A stretch of DNA of 64,000 nucleotides from Streptomyces sp. NBC_00554 (GTDB lineage Bacteria > Actinomycetota > Actinomycetes > Streptomycetales > Streptomycetaceae): contig NZ_CP107799.1 in NCBI RefSeq assembly GCF_041431135.1, forward strand, positions 4,464,001 to 4,528,000, in the 5' to 3' direction. This document shows, one piece after another, positions 60,701-64,000 of this stretch. Both the position numbers and the translations under genes were made by a program. The notes under the pieces were generated by a model that searched no databases, was not told the DNA's origin, and saw only the letters and a program-made list of their open reading frames with translations. Positions within the stretch are counted from its first letter, which is position 1. Every line of letters starts with the position of its first letter.

Positions 60701-61226
60701 ACTCAGCCTCGTACCCCCACTCCAGAACAAGCAGCCGCGCCTCCGTGAGCCGCTGGACGAGCGCGTACCCGCCGCCCTCGGGCGGGAGCCCGCTCAGGGG
60801 CGTGCCGCGCCACAGCGCCAGCGCGGTCGCGGACTCCCGCAACGCACGCTCCCAATCGCGCCCGGCATGCGCTGCACGCGCGGCCGTGACGTGGTTCTCG
60901 AAGACACGGACGTCCAACTCGCCCTCGCCGACGCGCAGGACGTACCCCGGCGGCACGGCCCGCAGCCGTTCCGGATCGTCGAGGAGGCGCCGTAGCCGCG
61001 TCACATGGTTCTGCAGCGAGGCCTGCGCGGAGGCCGGTGGCGCCCCGCCCCACAACGCGTCCTTGAGCACATCGACCGAGACGACCCGGCCCGGCTCCAG
61101 CAGCAGCGCGACCAGCAGGGCACGCATCTTCCCGCCACCGACCGACCGAACCTCGCCGTCTGCGTCGTACAGAACCGGTGGCCCCAGCAGCCCGAACCGC
61201 AGTCCACGCCGCAGCCCGTCCCGCAT
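57723..61226 (-). CDS. AfsR/SARP-family regulator with NB-ARC and TPR domains
   Basis: 1167 aa. OmpR-like winged helix (20-95) and BTAD (100-280; split by a Gly-rich insert), a long Gly/Ser/Arg/Ala linker (about 325-415, GSAGSRSEGSGS units), NB-ARC P-loop GMAGVGKSALA (about 487), and C-terminal TPRs (about 850-1150). AfsR-type proteins integrate signals to switch on antibiotic genes. ATG at 61226 chosen; in-frame upstream extension lacks a site. No clear target operon is adjacent. Confidence 0.93.
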   Translation of the reverse strand: MRDGLRRGLRFGLLGPPVLYDADGEVRSVGGGKMRALLVALLLEPGRVVSVDVLKDALWGGAPPASAQASLQNHVTRLRRLLDDPERLRAVPPGYVLRVGEGELDVRVFENHVTAARAAHAGRDWERALRESATALALWRGTPLSGLPPEGGGYALVQRLTEARLLVLEWGYEAELCLAGAGAGGAGGLGADGGFGEQLGAGGGSGGFGAGGCSGVARLDRLAPELAALVAEHPLREAFHRLLMLVLHRTGRRAEALAVHRDLRARLVEELGVEPGAAVREAHLEILREGDGGNGAEVLGNFGWGERDAGEGEGVGGSGARSLVSGSAGSRSEGSGSEGSRSAGSGSVGSRAAGSGSAGSRSAGSASVGSRSARSGSAGSRSAESVSSEPRDSESGRPESRLPEPSPPESGAAESGPAGSLPAGSAPAGSAPSARTPSHPTPPRPAQLPPPPAHFTGRSDVQEALRPVLDADHGHHTTGPRVAVISGMAGVGKSALALHVAHGLRERFPDGQLYFNLHGATPGMTPLTPGQALAALLRDLGTEPRRIPEHPDAAAALLRSLLAPTRTLMVLDDAAHAGQVRPLLPAGAGCAVIVTSRSPLTALDGAHRFPLAPLSDEDSAVLLRAVSGRVEGLDGGHPLVELTGRLPLALRIVAARLAARRALTPDALAGQLAATEGRLHHLEYDDLSVRRSLAVAHDALHASERQADRDAALALRRIGALDLPAYGAPLLARLTGTDERRAEAALDRLVDVALLEETAYGRYAPHDLVRDFAREIAATPAPAPPGDALTPTDTPIPAERALRWYAAVAARTLAAIVEPGLDRDDRSRPTTSQPPSHAADVAATQPFGSAKEAFAWGDLELENVVALVERYAQVCSYVPVLVRLLHPYAQRSGRVAESEVLQRSALRAARRLGDEAAEAYALGDLAGLHFMTGRAGEALALNDEALAIWRRLGVLSWVRRGLNNRGMLLEGLGRHDESSEALLQSLELSRRLGDQHTEAITYSNLGNLYEHTDPRAAIDHHKRSLGLGDALDDVIIRHSAHCNIGYAHLTLGEPAAALPHFEESLRILGSHGDWHGEAQTRLGLVRALRGVGLGERAARECDLLLGRADSRADGYSGGLARHQRGLLLSMEGDTEGAYGQWRSALEALDGTDTPVVGELRELLKSRP
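59985..60250 (-). repeat. Short-period repeat array encoding the AfsR-like linker
   Basis: Units such as GGAGCCGGACCCTGCGGAAC recur at 15- or 30-bp spacing and encode Gly-Ser-Ala-Gly-Ser-Arg type repeats (about residues 325-415). Copy number probably varies between strains. Confidence 0.75.
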
Positions 61227-61557
61227 AACGCCGCCCCACTGCCTTCCCGCACACCAACCCGACCGCGCCAACGGCGACTTCCGGCCGCCCGGCGCTCAGT
61301 TCCCCGTGGAACCGTTGGCCATTATGTTAGCGATCCGTTGGCGTGGCCTGATGTGATCACTACATCGGATCTGGCCCGACGGCGCGCGCGTTCAACGCGT
61401 AACTCGGGGGAGTGTCACCGCCGTGGCCGGATCCGGGGACGCGAGAGGCCCCAGTCGTCGAGGTGAGCGACCGGGGCCTCCGTCTGTCGTGTCAGCCCGA
61501 GTACAAGCCGGCGGACATGTGACAACGGTGCTCGACTCTCGGTTCTCGGTTCCCGGT
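61227..61557. other. 331-bp gap between AfsR-like and SDR genes
   Basis: Holds the hairpin at 61445-61480 and the AfsR-like promoter region, with AT-richer sequence at 61315-61375. No gene recognised. Confidence 0.6.
61445..61480 (-). terminator. Likely terminator after the SDR gene
   Basis: GAGGCCCC (61445-61452) pairs with GGGGCCTC (61473-61480); inner GTCG/CGAC extends it across one mismatch, with a 10-nt loop. Lies 77 bp beyond the SDR stop. Confidence 0.55.
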
Positions 61558-62337
61558 TCAGTGAACGGAGAACCCGCCGTCGACGAAGACCGACTGCCCG
61601 GTGACGTACGCGGAGGCGCGGCTCGCGAGGAACACCACCGCACCCGCGAAGTCCTCGGCCAGACCGTTGCGCCCGACCATCGTGCGCGCGGCCAGCGCCG
61701 CCACCTTCTCCGGGTCGGACGACAACCGTGCGTTGAGCGGAGTCATCACAAAGCCCGGCACCAGCGTGTTGCAGGTGACGCCGTGCGGCGACCACGCCTC
61801 GGCCTGGGAGCGGGCCAGCGACTCCAACGCACCCTTGGAGACCCCGTACGCACCACTCTGGACGAACGCCCGGTGCGCCTGCTGGGAGGTGATGTGGATG
61901 ATCCGCCCGAAGCCCCGCTCGGCCATACCGGGCCCGAACCTGCGGCCCAGCAAGTAGGGCGCCTCCAGGTTCACCGCCATCGTGGTGTCCCACACATCCT
62001 CGTCCAGCTCGCCCATCGGCGGGCGCAGATTGACCCCGGCACAGTTGACGAGAATGTCGGGCTCCCCGAACACCCCGGCCGCCTGCTCCGCCGCCGCACG
62101 CACCCCGTCGCGGGTACTCAGATCGCCACTCACCCAGGCCGCCCGGCAACCGTCCGCCACCAACTCCTCAACGGTGGCAACCAGTTCCGACTCCTTACGA
62201 GCCACAACCACAACACTCGCACCCGCCCGCCCGAGCGCCCCGGCAATAGCCCGCCCGATGCCGGAACTACCCCCCGTCACCACGGCAACCCGGCCGTCCA
62301 GCGAAAACAGTTCAGAAAGGTAGGTCTGCGAGGTCAT
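61558..62337 (-). CDS. Short-chain dehydrogenase/reductase
   Basis: 259 aa. TGGSSGIG (21-28) is the NAD(P) site; catalytic S151, Y164 and K168 (YGVSK) and NCAG (99-102) are present. The C-terminal SAYVTGQSVFVDGG is standard. Looks like the gluconate-5-dehydrogenase/3-oxoacyl reductase group; substrate unknown. Divergent from the oleate hydratase gene. Confidence 0.93.
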   Translation of the reverse strand: MTSQTYLSELFSLDGRVAVVTGGSSGIGRAIAGALGRAGASVVVVARKESELVATVEELVADGCRAAWVSGDLSTRDGVRAAAEQAAGVFGEPDILVNCAGVNLRPPMGELDEDVWDTTMAVNLEAPYLLGRRFGPGMAERGFGRIIHITSQQAHRAFVQSGAYGVSKGALESLARSQAEAWSPHGVTCNTLVPGFVMTPLNARLSSDPEKVAALAARTMVGRNGLAEDFAGAVVFLASRASAYVTGQSVFVDGGFSVH

Positions 62338-62554
62338 GTCCGCACCCTAAATGCCGCGCCCCAGGTGACAGCGCGCGGGTCGGCACGCGACCGACCACGC
62401 GGCTGGGCCGAACCGGGGACCCGAGGCTCCTCCCTGTGTCGGGCCCGGCTCGGCAGGGGATCCATGGAGGGCTCATTCAGCCTCGGAGAAACCGTGTGCC
62501 GGTGTCGGTATCCGACCGTGGCTGTCTTCGAGGGACACGGAACGAGGGACGACT

Positions 62555-64000
62555 GTGGCAAAGGCTTATCTGGTCGGCAGTGGGATCGCGTCGCTGTCGG
62601 CGGCGGCGTTCCTGATCCGCGAGGGAGGGTTCGCGGGGGACGACATCGTGATCCTGGAGGAGCAGGACCGCGAGGGCGGGAGCCTGGACGCGGCGGGTTC
62701 GCCCGAGACCGGGTACACCATGCGCGGCGGGCGGATGTTCGAGGTCCACTTCGACTGCACCTACGACCTGCTGTCGTCGATCCCCTCGCTGGACGACCCG
62801 GCGAAGTCGGTCACCGAGGACACGTTCGCGTTCCACGAGGACTTCGCCTGGGACGACCACGCCCGCCTGGTCGACGGACACGGGAACATCATCGACGCGC
62901 ACTCGATGACGTTCTCCGAGCGCGACCGTCTCGAGCTCGTGAAGTGCGTGGCCACTCCGGAGAAGCTGCTGGACGGCAAGCGCATCGCGGACCTGTTCCA
63001 CGAGGATTTCTTCACCACCAACTTCTGGGCGATGTGGTGCACGACCTTCGCGTTCGAGCCCTGGCACAGCGCGATCGAGTTCCGCCGCTACCTCAACCGC
63101 TTCGTCCACCTGTTCAAGACCTTCGACACCATGTCGGGGATCTACCGCACCCGGTTCAACCAGTTCGACTCGATCGTGCGCCCGCTCCTTGCCTGGCTGA
63201 CGGCCCAGGGCGTGACCATCCAGCTCGGCACCCGCATCACGGACCTGCGCCTGGCCGACGGCGACGCGCTGACGGTGAAGGCCCTCACCTGGGACCGTGG
63301 CGGGAAGTCCGGCGAGACGGCGGTCGGCCCGGACGACCTGGTCCTGGTCACCAACGGCTCGATGACCGCGAACTCCACCCTCGGCTCGACCGACACGGTC
63401 CCCGCCCTGGACACCACCTCCTCCAGCGGCGCCTGGCAGCTGTGGGAGACCCTGGCCGCCAAACGCCCCGGCGCCGGACTGGGCGACCCGAAGGTGTTCG
63501 ACTCCTCGACGAAGGACTCCACCTGGGAGTCGTTCACCGTCACCACCAAGGACCCGCTCTTCTTCAAGCTGATGGAGGAGTTCAGCGGCAGCGAGGCGGG
63601 CAAGGGCGGCCTGATCACCTTCAAGGAGTCCAGCTGGCTGCTGACCATCGTGCTGAACCACCAGCCGCACTTCCGTGAGCAGCCCGAGGACACGTTCGTG
63701 TGGTGGGGCTACGCCCTGTTCCCCGACAGGCAGGGCGACTTCGTCGACAAACCGATGTCCGAGTGCACCGGCCGCGAGATCCTCGACGAGGTGCTTCAGC
63801 ACCTGCCCTTCGCCGAGCGCGAGCGGATCCTGGACGGCTCCATCGTGATCCCTGCGAAAATGCCGTACATCACCAGCCAGTTCCTGGTCCGCAAGGCCGG
63901 CGACCGCCCCCAGGTCGTCCCCGAGGGCTCCACCAACCTGGCGTTCATCGGCCAGTACGCCGAGGTCCCCGACGACGTGGTCTTCACCGTCGAGTACTCC
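62555..64000 (+). CDS. ohyA: Oleate hydratase, N-terminal part (runs off the window)
   Basis: First 482 residues of an MCRA-family flavoenzyme that adds water to the cis-9 double bond of oleic acid. VGSGIASLSAAAFLIREG is the FAD motif; RGGRMFEVHFDCTYDLLSSIPS, WAMWCTTFAFEPWHSAIEFRRY and GIYRTRFNQFDSIVRPLL are family blocks. GTG at 62555 with GAGGGA upstream. The frame is open to the end of the window. Confidence 0.92.
   Translation, partial: MAKAYLVGSGIASLSAAAFLIREGGFAGDDIVILEEQDREGGSLDAAGSPETGYTMRGGRMFEVHFDCTYDLLSSIPSLDDPAKSVTEDTFAFHEDFAWDDHARLVDGHGNIIDAHSMTFSERDRLELVKCVATPEKLLDGKRIADLFHEDFFTTNFWAMWCTTFAFEPWHSAIEFRRYLNRFVHLFKTFDTMSGIYRTRFNQFDSIVRPLLAWLTAQGVTIQLGTRITDLRLADGDALTVKALTWDRGGKSGETAVGPDDLVLVTNGSMTANSTLGSTDTVPALDTTSSSGAWQLWETLAAKRPGAGLGDPKVFDSSTKDSTWESFTVTTKDPLFFKLMEEFSGSEAGKGGLITFKESSWLLTIVLNHQPHFREQPEDTFVWWGYALFPDRQGDFVDKPMSECTGREILDEVLQHLPFAERERILDGSIVIPAKMPYITSQFLVRKAGDRPQVVPEGSTNLAFIGQYAEVPDDVVFTVEYS

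Overview
The window is a stretch of Streptomyces core chromosome: GC is very high, GTG starts are common, stop/start overlaps (ATGA, GTGA) link genes, and gene content and order resemble, from memory, the nadB-panC to S14/PolA-like region of the S. coelicolor chromosome. I see no phage, IS element, CRISPR array, tRNA or rRNA. Both ends cut genes: nadB at the left, an oleate hydratase at the right.

Layout. 1-2.3 kb: NAD/pantothenate operon on the minus strand (Rossmann/DUF2520 protein, panC, nadB). 2.4-5.9 kb: a threonine-aldolase-like PLP enzyme, a small protein, an ArsR-type regulator with a clear operator, and a TmrB-like P-loop protein. 6-8 kb: a NarL-type two-component system. 8-12.1 kb: a MidA/NDUFAF7-like methyltransferase convergent with an orphan nuoD, then two PH-domain membrane proteins. 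12.2-17 kb: a coiled-coil membrane protein, a membrane-anchored esterase and an MprF-like aminoacyl-lipid synthase. 17-25.2 kb: the folate block (folP, NTF2-like, folB, folK, DUF3180, with folE convergent) followed by ftsH, hpt and tilS. 25.4-32.1 kb: zinc metalloprotease, PBP4-type DD-peptidase, pyrophosphatase, ThrE-like exporter, DedA protein and YbjQ protein. 32.2-35.8 kb: a tipA orthologue with its operator, then a ClC channel and glutamate decarboxylase pair. 35.9-42 kb: beta-propeller lipoprotein, a DrrAB-like ABC exporter with its PadR regulator, a DinB protein and an aldehyde dehydrogenase. 42.1-44.2 kb: a WhiJ/AbaA-like trio (XRE-DUF5753 regulator, HATPase, DUF397) with a shared 30-bp element. 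44.5-47 kb: cysteine-poor ribosomal protein paralogues S18, L31, L33, L28 and S14 with a CobW-like protein, divergent around a Zur-box-like site. 47-57.7 kb: lipoproteins, FUSC protein, DUF2786 protein, FtsX-type ABC transporter, a Clp-N/HTH protein with a palindromic operator, and a second PolA-like polymerase. 57.7-64 kb: an AfsR/SARP-type regulator, an SDR oxidoreductase and the partial oleate hydratase.

The most notable observations are: the paired 30-bp element upstream of both the HATPase and the DUF397 gene; the Clp-N protein that carries its own helix-turn-helix and sits behind a perfect palindrome; the ClC-GadB two-gene operon; the NuoD/NDUFAF7-like pair; the CobW-family protein that has lost its GTPase motifs; and a TmrB (tunicamycin-resistance) homologue. 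Functions are assigned by recognising motifs; no database search was run.
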